DNA of 64,000 nucleotides. Origin: DASXRA01 sp036502575 (lineage in GTDB: Bacteria; Actinomycetota; Actinomycetes; Mycobacteriales; Jatrophihabitantaceae). Position numbers and translations under genes: made by a program. Below are positions 24,698 through 33,268 of this stretch, piece by piece. Where the stretch lies: positions 1 through 64,000 of the forward strand of contig DASXYL010000018.1 of the NCBI GenBank assembly GCA_036502575.1, given 5' to 3'. Each line of letters begins with the position of its first letter. Position 1 is the first letter of the stretch. The notes beneath the pieces were generated by a model. It had not been told where the DNA came from, did no database searches, and worked only from the letters and a program-made list of their open reading frames with translations.

Positions 24698-25423
24698 GTG
24701 ACAGCACAGCCCGCCGGTACGAATCCGGTTCCGCACGAGCGCAGCGCCCGCTTCTCCGGCGTGGTGGCGCTCGACGGTCCGTCCGGCACCGGAAAATCAA
24801 CCGTCGCGCGGATGCTCGCGCGGCGGTTGGGTGCGCGCTATCTCGATACCGGGGCGATGTACCGGGCCGCGACTCTCGCCGTGCTCGACCGCACGGTCGA
24901 CGTCCAGGAGCAGGCTCGGGTGGCCGACGCCGTCCGGGCGGCCCGCATCAACATCTCGACCGACCCGGACCGGGTCGGCATCGAGCTGGACGGCCGGGCG
25001 GTCGACGCGCAGATTCGCTCGGCACCGGTCACTGCCGCAGTGAGTGCTGTGTCGGCGGTTCCTGCGGTGCGGACCGTGCTCGTCGAGCAGCAGCGCCGGC
25101 TGATCGGTGACGGGCCGATCGTGGTGGAGGGGCGCGACATCGGCTCGGTCGTGTATCCCGACGCTCGCGCGAAGTTCTATCTGACCGCTTCGCCGGAGGC
25201 CCGCGCCGCACGGCGGGCCAAGGAGCTCGGCCCGGGCATGGATGTGACCGCGGTCGGCGCGGACTTGCAGCGCCGCGACCAGCTGGACAGCACCCGGGCG
25301 GTGAGTCCCTTGGCGCGAGCTGCGGACGCCGTCGAGGTTGACACGACTGAGCTATCCATCGATGAAGTGGTAGATCGCCTTGTCGACATAGTGCTGAATC
25401 GAGCGGCTGAGGCGGATGCGTGA
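24698..25423 (+). CDS. cmk: Cytidylate kinase
   Basis: A 241-aa nucleoside monophosphate kinase that phosphorylates CMP and dCMP. The P-loop is LDGPSGTGKSTVARMLA (residues 25-41), followed by YLDTGAMYRAATLAVL, the CMP-binding VVEGRDIGSVVYPDA and the lid ASPEARAARRAKEL. Length is normal. The GTG start follows CAGGATGAGG. The stop abuts the open frame leading into der, so cmk-der is one operon. Confidence 0.94.
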   Translation: MTAQPAGTNPVPHERSARFSGVVALDGPSGTGKSTVARMLARRLGARYLDTGAMYRAATLAVLDRTVDVQEQARVADAVRAARINISTDPDRVGIELDGRAVDAQIRSAPVTAAVSAVSAVPAVRTVLVEQQRRLIGDGPIVVEGRDIGSVVYPDARAKFYLTASPEARAARRAKELGPGMDVTAVGADLQRRDQLDSTRAVSPLARAADAVEVDTTELSIDEVVDRLVDIVLNRAAEADA

Positions 25424-25480
25424 GTGGGCCACGCTGCGGCGTCCGGCGGAGTTGCTGTGCGGTCGGGCAGGATTGGTGAC

Positions 25481-26836
25481 GTGACCGAGCCCGACGATTT
25501 TGCAGCCGAGACGCTTCCGCCGGCACCGGTGGTTGCCGTGGTCGGCCGGCCGAACGTCGGCAAGTCGACCCTGGTCAACCGCATCCTCGGTCGTCGCGAA
25601 GCCGTCGTGCAGGATGTTCCCGGCGTAACCCGCGACCGCGTAGCCTACGACGCGCTGTGGTCCGGGCGGCGGTTCACGCTCGTCGACACGGGCGGTTGGG
25701 AACCGGACGCGCGCGGCCTCCAAGCGATGGTGTCAGCGCAGGCGCAGCGAGCCGTCGAGACCGCTGATCTCGTCCTCTTCGTGGTGGACGGCCGCACCGG
25801 GGCCACCGAAACCGATCTCACCGTCGCCCGCACGTTGAGACGAGCCGAGCAGCCGGTGATCCTTGCGGTGACCAAGATCGACGACGAGCGCGGGGAGGCT
25901 GACGCAGCCGGGCTCTGGAGCCTGGGGCTGGGTCAGCCGTACGCGGTGAGCGGCTTGCACGGTCGCGGCAGCGGTGAGCTGCTCGACGCCGTGCTCGAGG
26001 CCATGCCGGACGCGCCCGCTGAGACGGTCACCGACGAAGGGCCGCGCCGGGTTGCTCTGGTGGGGCGTCCCAACGTAGGCAAGTCCAGCCTGCTCAACCG
26101 GGTCACCGGTGACGCTCGATCGGTCGTCGACGCGGTGGCGGGCACCACGATCGACCCGGTCGACAGCCTCGTCGAGCTGGGTGGAGAGACATGGCGCTTT
26201 GTCGACACGGCTGGGCTGCGGCGGCGCGTCCACCAGGCCGCTGGCATGGAGTACTACGCCAGCTTGCGTACCGCTGGCGCCATCGAAGCGGCCGAGGTCG
26301 CGGTGGTCCTGCTGGACGCATCCGAGCCCCTGTCTGAGCAGGATCAACGCGTCATCGCGGCAGTGGTCGAGGCGGGGCGCGCCCTCGTCATCGCGTTCAA
26401 CAAGTGGGACCGCGTCGACGAGGACCGCCGCGAGCGCCTGGAGCGCGAGGTGAGCCGCGAGCTGGCGCGCGTGCAGTGGGCGCCCCGGGTGAACGTTTCG
26501 GCCGAGACCGGCCGGGCGGTCGAAAAGCTCGCCGGAGCGCTGCGCACGAGCCTCGCGTCCTGGGATCGGCGCATCTCTACCGGGCGGCTGAACGCCTGGC
26601 TCACCGATGTCGTGGCGGCCACCCCGCCGCCCGGGCGAGGTGGCAAGGTGCCGCGCGTGCTGTTCGCCACCCAGGCCGACACCCGTCCGCCCCGATTCGT
26701 GCTCTTCACGACCGGCTTCCTCGAGGCGAGCTACCGCCGCTTCCTGGAACGGCGCCTCCGAGAGGACTTCGACTTCGCCGGCACGCCGATCGAGATCTCG
26801 GTTCGCGTGCGCGAGCGGCGCCTCGCCCGGCGCTGA
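25481..26836 (+). CDS. der: Ribosome biogenesis GTPase Der (EngA)
   Basis: A 451-aa protein with two tandem G domains and a KH-like C-terminus, acting in 50S subunit assembly. The first G domain has VVGRPNVGKSTLVNRIL (about residue 19), DTGGWE and TKID; the second has LVGRPNVGKSSLLNRVTG (about 194), DTAGLRRR and NKWD. The tail RFVLFTTGFLEASYRRFLE is the KH-like domain. GTG 25481 was preferred; GTG 25424, abutting the cmk stop, would add 19 unconserved residues. Confidence 0.94.
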   Translation: MTEPDDFAAETLPPAPVVAVVGRPNVGKSTLVNRILGRREAVVQDVPGVTRDRVAYDALWSGRRFTLVDTGGWEPDARGLQAMVSAQAQRAVETADLVLFVVDGRTGATETDLTVARTLRRAEQPVILAVTKIDDERGEADAAGLWSLGLGQPYAVSGLHGRGSGELLDAVLEAMPDAPAETVTDEGPRRVALVGRPNVGKSSLLNRVTGDARSVVDAVAGTTIDPVDSLVELGGETWRFVDTAGLRRRVHQAAGMEYYASLRTAGAIEAAEVAVVLLDASEPLSEQDQRVIAAVVEAGRALVIAFNKWDRVDEDRRERLEREVSRELARVQWAPRVNVSAETGRAVEKLAGALRTSLASWDRRISTGRLNAWLTDVVAATPPPGRGGKVPRVLFATQADTRPPRFVLFTTGFLEASYRRFLERRLREDFDFAGTPIEISVRVRERRLARR

Positions 26837-26883
26837 CCAGCGCGGATCGGCGCGGCGGCTACGCTAGGGTTTCTTCGCACGGC

Positions 26884-26957
26884 CGGGACGTGGCGCAGTT
26901 TGGTAGCGCACCTGACTGGGGGTCAGGGGGTCGTGGGTTCGAATCCCGCCGTCCCGA
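26884..26957 (+). tRNA. tRNA-Pro (anticodon GGG)
   Basis: The cloverleaf is complete: acceptor CGGGACG (26884-26890) pairs with CGTCCCG (26950-26956), the D arm is GCGC/GCGC, the anticodon stem is CCTGA/TCAGG with loop CTGGGGG (anticodon 26918-26920), and the T arm contains GGTTCGAATCC. CCA is not encoded. It lies 47 nt after der. Confidence 0.95.
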
Positions 26958-27031
26958 CTCGTAACTCGAATGCCAGCAGGATCGGCGCGCGCAGTGGGCG
27001 CCGGTCCGCTCAAGCCCGAGACGGAGGTGGC

Positions 27032-27634
27032 GTGGCGTCGGGCGCTCCGGATGACCTCACCGAGGTTGCCGCGCAGCGCGTGGTCACCGTGCCCAACGCG
27101 CTGAGCGTTCTGCGCCTGCTCGGCGTGCCGCTGTTCCTGTGGCTGCTGCTCGGACCGCACGCCGACATCGCCGCGCTGATCGTGCTGGCACTGTCCGGGT
27201 TCACCGACTGGGCCGACGGCGTCCTGGCCCGCAGGCTCAACCAGACGAGCAAGCTCGGCGCCCTGCTCGATCCGGCCGCAGATCGTCTCTACATCATCGC
27301 CACGCTCGTCGGACTGACCTTGCGGCACATCATTCCGTGGTGGCTCGCGGCCGTGATCGTCGGACGGGACCTGCTCCTGTCACTCACGCTGCCCGTGCTG
27401 CGCCGCCACGGTTACGGTCCGCCGCCCGTGCACTACCTGGGCAAGGCGGCCACCTTCAACCTGCTCTATGCGTTCCCGCTGCTGTTGCTCGCCGCGCGTG
27501 ATGGAACGATGGCCGACGTGGCCCGTCCGATCGCCTGGGCGTTCACGATCTGGGGCACCGCGCTGTACCTCTGGGCCGGCGCGCTGTACCTGGTCCAGGT
27601 CGATCAGCTCACCCGCCGGGCAGCGACACCATGA
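27032..27634 (+). CDS. pgsA: CDP-alcohol phosphatidyltransferase
   Basis: A 200-aa membrane enzyme that joins a CDP-diacylglycerol-derived phosphatidyl group to an alcohol, probably glycerol phosphate. The complete family motif D-x2-DG-x2-AR-x8-G-x3-D-x3-D is read in DWADGVLARR followed by LGALLDPAADR (about residues 59-86). Five or so membrane helices flank it. It is equivalent in position to PgsA2 (Rv1822), whose substrate remains uncertain. GTG 27032 follows CGGAGG; the upstream open frame overlaps tRNA-Pro and is not coding. Confidence 0.88.
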   Translation: MASGAPDDLTEVAAQRVVTVPNALSVLRLLGVPLFLWLLLGPHADIAALIVLALSGFTDWADGVLARRLNQTSKLGALLDPAADRLYIIATLVGLTLRHIIPWWLAAVIVGRDLLLSLTLPVLRRHGYGPPPVHYLGKAATFNLLYAFPLLLLAARDGTMADVARPIAWAFTIWGTALYLWAGALYLVQVDQLTRRAATP

Positions 27635-28482
27635 CTTCTCGACGTAGCACTTTGTCGACGGATCTTCTTATCGACTTAGTGACGAACACGGCGGACCCCG
27701 GGTACGCCGCCACCGCGGCCCGGCGTGGACCCGATGCACCACGGCGGTGGTTCGACCGTCCGGCGACCGCGGTCGGCTGCGTGTTGGTCGGGTTCACGTT
27801 GGCGATCGCGTACGTGCACACCCACCGGGGCGCGCCGGCCGCAGCCAAGGTGCACGACGACCTGGTGCACCGCGTCGAGACAGCGCAGTCGTCAGCCAAC
27901 GCGCTCGAGGCGAGAGCACAGCAGTTGGGCACCGAGATCACTCGAGCGCGTGACCAGGCGTTGCCGGGTACTTCGCTCGGCGCGCAGTTACAGCGCAACG
28001 AGTTGTTGGCCGGGGCGACGCCGGCGGTCGGACCGGGGCTGCAGGTCAAGCTCGGCGATCCACCTCAGCCGACCAGTACGCCGGACAACGGCCGTCCCGG
28101 CACTACCCCTATCGGAGGTACGCAGCTACTGACCGATCGCGACGTGCGTAGCGTCGTGAACGAGTTATGGCACGACGGCGCCGAGGCGATCTCGGTGAAC
28201 GACGTGCGGCTGACACCCACCTCCGCCATCCGGTTCGCGGGCCAGGCCGTCCTGGTCGACTTCGCGCCCATAACGTCGCCTTACACGATCGAGGCCATAG
28301 GAGATAGTGACGTGCTCGTGACGAGCTTCGCCGACAGCGATGTGGCAAGTCGCTACCACACCCTGGCCTCGGCCGAAGGCGTGAACTTCTCGTGGGCGCA
28401 GGAAGGCAAGCTGCACCTGCCGGCCACCCCGGCGGCGACGCCGAGATACGCCCGCCCCGCCGAGACGAAGGGTCCCCGATGA
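27631..28482 (+). CDS. DUF881 family membrane-anchored protein (first copy)
   Basis: A 283-aa protein with one N-terminal membrane helix (about residues 45-63, ATAVGCVLVGFTLAIAYVH), then a coiled-coil stretch (SSANALEARAQQLGTEITRA) and an extracytoplasmic DUF881 domain (VNELWHDGAEAISVNDVRLT and SPYTIEAIGDSDVLVTSF). The role of the family is unknown; DUF881 pairs flanking sbp are conserved in actinobacteria. It overlaps pgsA by 4 bp and sbp by 4 bp (ATGA). Confidence 0.88.
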   Translation: MTSRRSTLSTDLLIDLVTNTADPGYAATAARRGPDAPRRWFDRPATAVGCVLVGFTLAIAYVHTHRGAPAAAKVHDDLVHRVETAQSSANALEARAQQLGTEITRARDQALPGTSLGAQLQRNELLAGATPAVGPGLQVKLGDPPQPTSTPDNGRPGTTPIGGTQLLTDRDVRSVVNELWHDGAEAISVNDVRLTPTSAIRFAGQAVLVDFAPITSPYTIEAIGDSDVLVTSFADSDVASRYHTLASAEGVNFSWAQEGKLHLPATPAATPRYARPAETKGPR

Positions 28483-28811
28483 TCGCCGGACTCGCCCTGG
28501 CCGTAGGTGTCATTGTCGGCCTGGTGCTGCGCCCGACGGTGCCGCACTGGCTCGAGCCGTATCTGCCGATCGCCGTGGTGGCGGCGCTCGATGCCGTCTT
28601 CGGCGGCATCCGGGCCCGCTTGGACGGGATCTTCGACTCCAAGGTGTTCGTCGTGTCCTTCGTGTCCAACGTCGTGGTCGCCGCGCTGATCGTGTTCCTG
28701 GGCGACAAGCTGGGCGTGGGCGGCCAGCTGTCCACTGCGGTCGTGGTCGTGCTCGGTATCCGCATCTTCGGTAACGCGGCCGCGATCAGAAGGCACGTCT
28801 TCCGAGCATGA
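28479..28811 (+). CDS. sbp: Small basic protein (DUF1290, Sbp)
   Basis: A 110-aa membrane protein with three or four helices (IAGLALAVGVIVGLVL, LPIAVVAALDAVFGGIRA, VFVVSFVSNVVVAALIVFLG and a C-terminal one). The GGIRARLDGIFD loop is the family signature. It is called small basic protein in Bacillus, where it neighbours division genes; function is unproven. ATG 28479 overlaps the previous stop, and its own stop overlaps the next DUF881 gene. Confidence 0.88.
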   Translation: MIAGLALAVGVIVGLVLRPTVPHWLEPYLPIAVVAALDAVFGGIRARLDGIFDSKVFVVSFVSNVVVAALIVFLGDKLGVGGQLSTAVVVVLGIRIFGNAAAIRRHVFRA

Positions 28812-29734
28812 CCAACGACGACAACAACCACCCCGACGACCGTGCGACCGACGAATCCCGAGCCGAGGAAACCCAGCCACCGCGCGAAGAGCCGGTAGCC
28901 GAGGAACCGAGTAGCAACGAACTCAACCCAGAACGCGATGAGCGCTCGCGCGAAGAGTCCGCCGGCCGCGACGCGGACGCGCCGCTAGGCGCGTTCGGAT
29001 CCGGGATTGCCCCCGAAGCGAAGCGAGTGGGGCGAGACCGGATCCGACTCCGGCGGGATAAGAAGAGTGCTGGGATCCTCATCGGGGTGCTCACCGCGAT
29101 CCTCGGTTTCGCCATCGCGGTGCAGGTCCGGTCGAACTCGTCCTCGGACAGCCTGTCCAACGCCCGCGAGGACGACCTGATCCGCATCCTCGACGACCAG
29201 AACGCTCGGGCGGAACGGCTCGATCAGCAGATCGCCGACCTGCAGGCCACCCTGGACGAGTTGCAGCGCAGCGGCAACAGCGACGCGGTCGCTCAGCAGC
29301 AAGCTGAACGTGAGCTTCAGTCACTGGAGGTACTGCTCGGCACGGTGCCGGCCACCGGCCCCGGTATCACCGCCGACATCACCGATCCGCAGCACAAGCT
29401 CAAGGCCGAGGATCTGCTCGATGTCGTCGAGGAACTGCGCGGCGCCGGCGCCGAGTCGATCCAGTTCGGCTCGGTACGAGTGACCACCGCCACGAGCTTC
29501 ACTGACAGCAGCGATGGCGTCCAGGTCGACGGCCAGCAGATCAGCCCGCCGTACCGCGTGCTGGCCATCGGGGATCCGAAGACGCTCGACACCGCGCTCA
29601 ACATTCCGGGCGGAGTGGCGGCGACGGCACGCAACGCCGGCGGCGACGCCCAGATCGTCGAGCAGCAGCAGGTCGACATCACGGCGCGCAGCAGCGTGCC
29701 CAGCCCCAAATACGCGGCGCCGGGCGGGCGGTAG
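28808..29734 (+). CDS. DUF881 family membrane-anchored protein (second copy)
   Basis: A 308-aa protein with an acidic, hydrophilic N-terminal tail of about 85 residues in the cytoplasm, one membrane helix (AGILIGVLTAILGFAIAVQV), a coiled coil (NARAERLDQQIADLQATLDE) and an extracytoplasmic DUF881 domain (VVEELRGAGAESIQFGSVRV and ISPPYRVLAIGDPKTL). It is a paralogue of the gene at 27631. The arrangement DUF881-DUF1290-DUF881 suggests a membrane complex. It overlaps sbp by 4 bp. Confidence 0.88.
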   Translation: MTNDDNNHPDDRATDESRAEETQPPREEPVAEEPSSNELNPERDERSREESAGRDADAPLGAFGSGIAPEAKRVGRDRIRLRRDKKSAGILIGVLTAILGFAIAVQVRSNSSSDSLSNAREDDLIRILDDQNARAERLDQQIADLQATLDELQRSGNSDAVAQQQAERELQSLEVLLGTVPATGPGITADITDPQHKLKAEDLLDVVEELRGAGAESIQFGSVRVTTATSFTDSSDGVQVDGQQISPPYRVLAIGDPKTLDTALNIPGGVAATARNAGGDAQIVEQQQVDITARSSVPSPKYAAPGGR

Positions 29735-29783
29735 TGTTCGGCCGGTTCACAGCAATCCACCGATCGGGTGAGAGGTTCAAGCG

Positions 29784-30164
29784 ATGGCAGACGTCCCCGA
29801 CGACCTGAAGTACACCGCCGAACACGAGTGGGCCAGAGTCGGCGGAACGACGATCCGGATCGGCGTCACCGACTACGCGCAGGAGGCGCTGGGCGATGTC
29901 GTCTACGTGACCCTGCCGGAGGTCGGTGCGAAGGTCGGTCAGGGTGACGCGTTCGGCGAGGTCGAGTCCACCAAGAGCGTGTCGGACCTGTACGCGCCGG
30001 TCACCGGGACAGTCACTGCGCGCAATGATGAGCTCGAATCTCGGCCCGAGCTGATCAACAGCGACCCGTACGGCGAGGGGTGGATCGTCGAGATCGAGGC
30101 GGCCGACCCGGCCCAGGTCGACGGGCTGCTCGACCCCGCGGCTTACGGCACGCTCAGCTCCTAA
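29784..30164 (+). CDS. gcvH: Glycine cleavage system H protein
   Basis: A 126-aa lipoyl carrier that shuttles the aminomethyl group between P, T and L proteins. The lipoylated Lys is in EVESTKSVSDLYAPVTG (about residue 63); YTAEHEWARV at the N-terminus and NSDPYGEGWIVEIEA near the end are typical. The Shine-Dalgarno is GAGAGG. gcvP is 3 kb downstream; gcvT is not in the window. Confidence 0.95.
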   Translation: MADVPDDLKYTAEHEWARVGGTTIRIGVTDYAQEALGDVVYVTLPEVGAKVGQGDAFGEVESTKSVSDLYAPVTGTVTARNDELESRPELINSDPYGEGWIVEIEAADPAQVDGLLDPAAYGTLSS

Positions 30165-30343
30165 TGGCCCACCGCTGATTGCCGTGCGCTGCCCGGGCAA
30201 ACTAGGCTCGCTGCACCGGTCCGGTTGCGCGAAAACGTGGCGCGGCGGGCCGGTTACAACCCCCCGGCGACCGTGAGCGTTTTCGGCCAGGCAATCATGT
30301 CTTGCGCACCGCTCGCATCGTCCGCATAGGAAGGGGCACCCGA

Positions 30344-30868
30344 GTGTTCTGCACTGCCTGTGGCGCCGAGAACCCTGTTGGTGGCCGATTCTGCTCCAAC
30401 TGTGGCGCCGCGCTGCCCGAAACCGGCTACGCGAACGCCCCCGATGCGACGAGCGTGATCTCGGCGACCGGTGGTCTCTCCGAGACCGAGGGCGAGTTCT
30501 CGCCCGAGGCTCACCAGGGCGCCGTCGACGCGCTCACCCCGGGATCGGCACTGCTGGTGGTCAAACGCGGGCCCAACGCCGGGAGCCGTTTCCTGCTCGA
30601 CCAGGACGTCACTACCGCCGGCCGGCACCCGGACAGCGACATTTTTTTGGACGATGTCACAGTCTCGCGTCGGCATGCCGAGTTCCGTCGCGAGGGCAGT
30701 GGCTATACCGTCCATGACGTGGGCTCGCTCAACGGCACGTACGTGAACCGTGAACGCATCGACGCGGCCCCGCTCGCGGGAGGCGACGAGGTGCAGATCG
30801 GCAAGTTCCGGCTGGTGTACCTGACCGCCGCCGTTCGAGCGGGGGTCGGGGCAGGACAGCCGGCGTGA
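30344..30868 (+). CDS. garA: GarA/OdhI-like FHA protein with N-terminal zinc ribbon
   Basis: A 174-aa signalling protein. Its C-terminal FHA domain has GRHPDSDIFL, VTVSRRHAEFRR and the phosphothreonine-binding GSLNGTYVN. In relatives, GarA is phosphorylated by PknB/PknG on an N-terminal Thr and then controls 2-oxoglutarate metabolism; the candidate here is the Thr of DATSVIS. Unlike mycobacterial GarA, the protein begins with a double CxxC zinc ribbon (CTAC at residues 3-6, CSNC at 17-20). GTG 30344 has a good Shine-Dalgarno (AGGAAGGGG). Confidence 0.88.
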   Translation: MFCTACGAENPVGGRFCSNCGAALPETGYANAPDATSVISATGGLSETEGEFSPEAHQGAVDALTPGSALLVVKRGPNAGSRFLLDQDVTTAGRHPDSDIFLDDVTVSRRHAEFRREGSGYTVHDVGSLNGTYVNRERIDAAPLAGGDEVQIGKFRLVYLTAAVRAGVGAGQPA

Positions 30869-30946
30869 GGCGGCCGGTCGGCGACCGGCCGAGCGTGGTT
30901 GCCCCATGACGGTGTATCCCAGCGACCGGTCGAGCGTGGTCGCCTC

Positions 30947-31687
30947 ATGACCGCCACCAGTGCGGCGACGCAGGCGACGCTGTCCATCGGCGAGGTGCTC
31001 ACCCAGCTGCGCGGTGACTTCCCGGACATCACCATCAGCAAGATCCGCTTCCTGGAGACCGAGGGTCTGGTCCGGCCGGACCGCACCCCGTCCGGGTACC
31101 GCAAGTTCTCGCCGGCGGACGTCTCGCGGCTGCGTTACGTCCTCGCCCAGCAACGCGACCACTACCTGCCGCTGCGCGTCATCAAGGACCAGCTGGACGC
31201 GATCGACCGCGGACTGGTGCCGCCCGGACCGGGAGGCGTGCCGCGCGTTCCTCATCTCGCCATCGCCGACAACGCTCCGACCGCCGAGCACTTCCGACCG
31301 GTCACCCCGACGTTGCGGCTGTCTCGCGACGAGCTGCTCAACGCCACCGGGCTCAACGCCGAGCAGCTCGGTGAGCTCGAACAGTTCGGCATGATCAGCG
31401 CCCGGCCCGGTGGCCACTACGACGACGATGCGCTCGCCGTCGGCCAGGTCGTCGCCGAACTCGCCCGCTACGGCCTCGAGGGACGTCACCTGCGCGCGTT
31501 CCGGACCGCCGCCGAGCGTGAGATCGGGCTGTTCTCGCAGGTCGTCGGGCCGATGGCCCGGCAGAAGGGCACCGAGGCGAAGGCCCGCGCCGAGGAGGCG
31601 GTCCGCGACCTGGCCTCCTTGTCGGTGCGCCTGCACGCGGCACTTGTCCAGATCGGGCTGCGCGATGTGGCGGGCGGCTCCACCTGA
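30947..31687 (+). CDS. ftsR: MerR-family regulator FtsR
   Basis: A 246-aa MerR regulator with the winged helix LSIGEVLTQLRGDFPDITIS followed by KIRFLETEGLVRPDRTPSGY at the N-terminus and a long helical C-terminal part without Cys metal ligands. It matches Rv1828 and corynebacterial FtsR, an activator of ftsZ. ATG 30947 was chosen; an upstream ATG at 30906 sits in a duplicated copy of the same leader but is out of frame. The position after garA is conserved. Confidence 0.9.
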   Translation: MTATSAATQATLSIGEVLTQLRGDFPDITISKIRFLETEGLVRPDRTPSGYRKFSPADVSRLRYVLAQQRDHYLPLRVIKDQLDAIDRGLVPPGPGGVPRVPHLAIADNAPTAEHFRPVTPTLRLSRDELLNATGLNAEQLGELEQFGMISARPGGHYDDDALAVGQVVAELARYGLEGRHLRAFRTAAEREIGLFSQVVGPMARQKGTEAKARAEEAVRDLASLSVRLHAALVQIGLRDVAGGST

Positions 31688-31787
31688 ACGTGGTTTGGCG
31701 GGTCTTGGCCACGCCTCTGCACATCCTTTGCGTGTAGCGTCGAATACGCACAGATTCAGCTGCTGATCTGCCGGCAAGGAGGAACTC

Positions 31788-32258
31788 GTGCATCCCTTGC
31801 GCGTCATCGGCGTGCGTGTCGAGCTGCCGGCTAACCAGCCTGTCGTCTTGCTGCGCGAAGAAGACGGGGTGCGCTACCTGCCCATCTGGATCGGCGCGGT
31901 CGAGGCGTCGGCCATCGCGTTTCAGCAGCAGGGCGTGCAGACCGTCCGACCGCTGACCCACGATCTGATGCGGGATCTCATCAAGGCGCTCGGCGTCCGG
32001 CTCGAAGCGGTCCACATCACCGAATTGCGCGACGACGTCTTCTACGCCGAACTGCGCTTTCATGGCGGCGTGAGCGTCAGCGCGCGGCCGTCGGATGCGA
32101 TCGCGCTGGCCCTACGCTGCGACGTGGCGATCCTCGGCACGGACGCCGTCCTCGACGCCGCCGGCATCGAGATCCCCGACGAGCAGGAGGACGAAGTCGA
32201 ACGGTTCCGGGAGTTCCTGGACAACGTCTCGCCCGAGGACTTCGCCTCGGGAACTTAA
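31788..32258 (+). CDS. Bifunctional nuclease domain protein (DUF151)
   Basis: A 156-aa BFN-domain protein, named from plant homologues with RNase and DNase activity and equivalent to Rv1829. Typical stretches are VLLREEDGVRYLPIWIGAVE, the PLTHDLMRDLIKALG line and RPSDAIALALRCDVAI. The GTG start has a perfect Shine-Dalgarno (AAGGAGGAA). The bacterial function is unproven. It lies between two MerR genes. Confidence 0.9.
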   Translation: MHPLRVIGVRVELPANQPVVLLREEDGVRYLPIWIGAVEASAIAFQQQGVQTVRPLTHDLMRDLIKALGVRLEAVHITELRDDVFYAELRFHGGVSVSARPSDAIALALRCDVAILGTDAVLDAAGIEIPDEQEDEVERFREFLDNVSPEDFASGT

Positions 32259-32421
32259 CGCCTTGCTACTCTCAACCTCTCGATGAGGGTGACCGCGCTC
32301 GGCGCGTCGCGTTGACCACCACCACCGACGGTCCTACCGTCAGCTCATCGACACACTTCCGCGGCGACTCGGTGTCACCCCGTCGCACGCTAACCCGCTG
32401 ATCGATATAGGAGGCGCCACC

Positions 32422-33006
<585 letters not shown>

Positions 33007-33090
33007 TCACCGGCGTCGTCTGCATCACCCTCGGCTTGACGCTGGACCGACCCTGGCTGCTGGTACCGTCAATCCAGGCTGCTGATCACG

Positions 33091-33195
33091 CGTGGGAGAG
33101 CCGGCTCGGTACGTCCGAGGCGGCGCCGAAGGGGCAACTTCCCCGGAACCTCTCAGGCACCCGGACCGCGCGGACTAGGCCACTCTGAAGGGCAA
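33091..33195 (+). promoter_or_regulatory. Glycine riboswitch (gcvT-type aptamer)
   Basis: The conserved blocks of the glycine aptamer occur in order: GGGAGAG (33094-33100), GCGCCGAAGGGGCAA (33123-33137), AACCTCTCAGGCA (33147-33159), GGACCGCGCGGAC and GGCCACTCTGAAG. It lies in the 5' leader of gcvP, which is the expected target. Only one canonical aptamer is clear. Downstream, AGACGG (33206-33211) can pair with CCGTCT (33241-33246) just before the Shine-Dalgarno of gcvP, a possible expression platform. Confidence 0.9.
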
Positions 33196-33268
33196 CTCGC
33201 CCGACAGACGGGGCGCACGCGTCGCAAGGCGCGCGCAGCACCGTCTCGCCGAGTAGGAGCGCTACCCG

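Noticed and set aside
26900..27031. N-terminal extension of the PgsA ORF
   Set aside because: It overlaps tRNA-Pro and has no family conservation; the internal GTG with CGGAGG is the better start.
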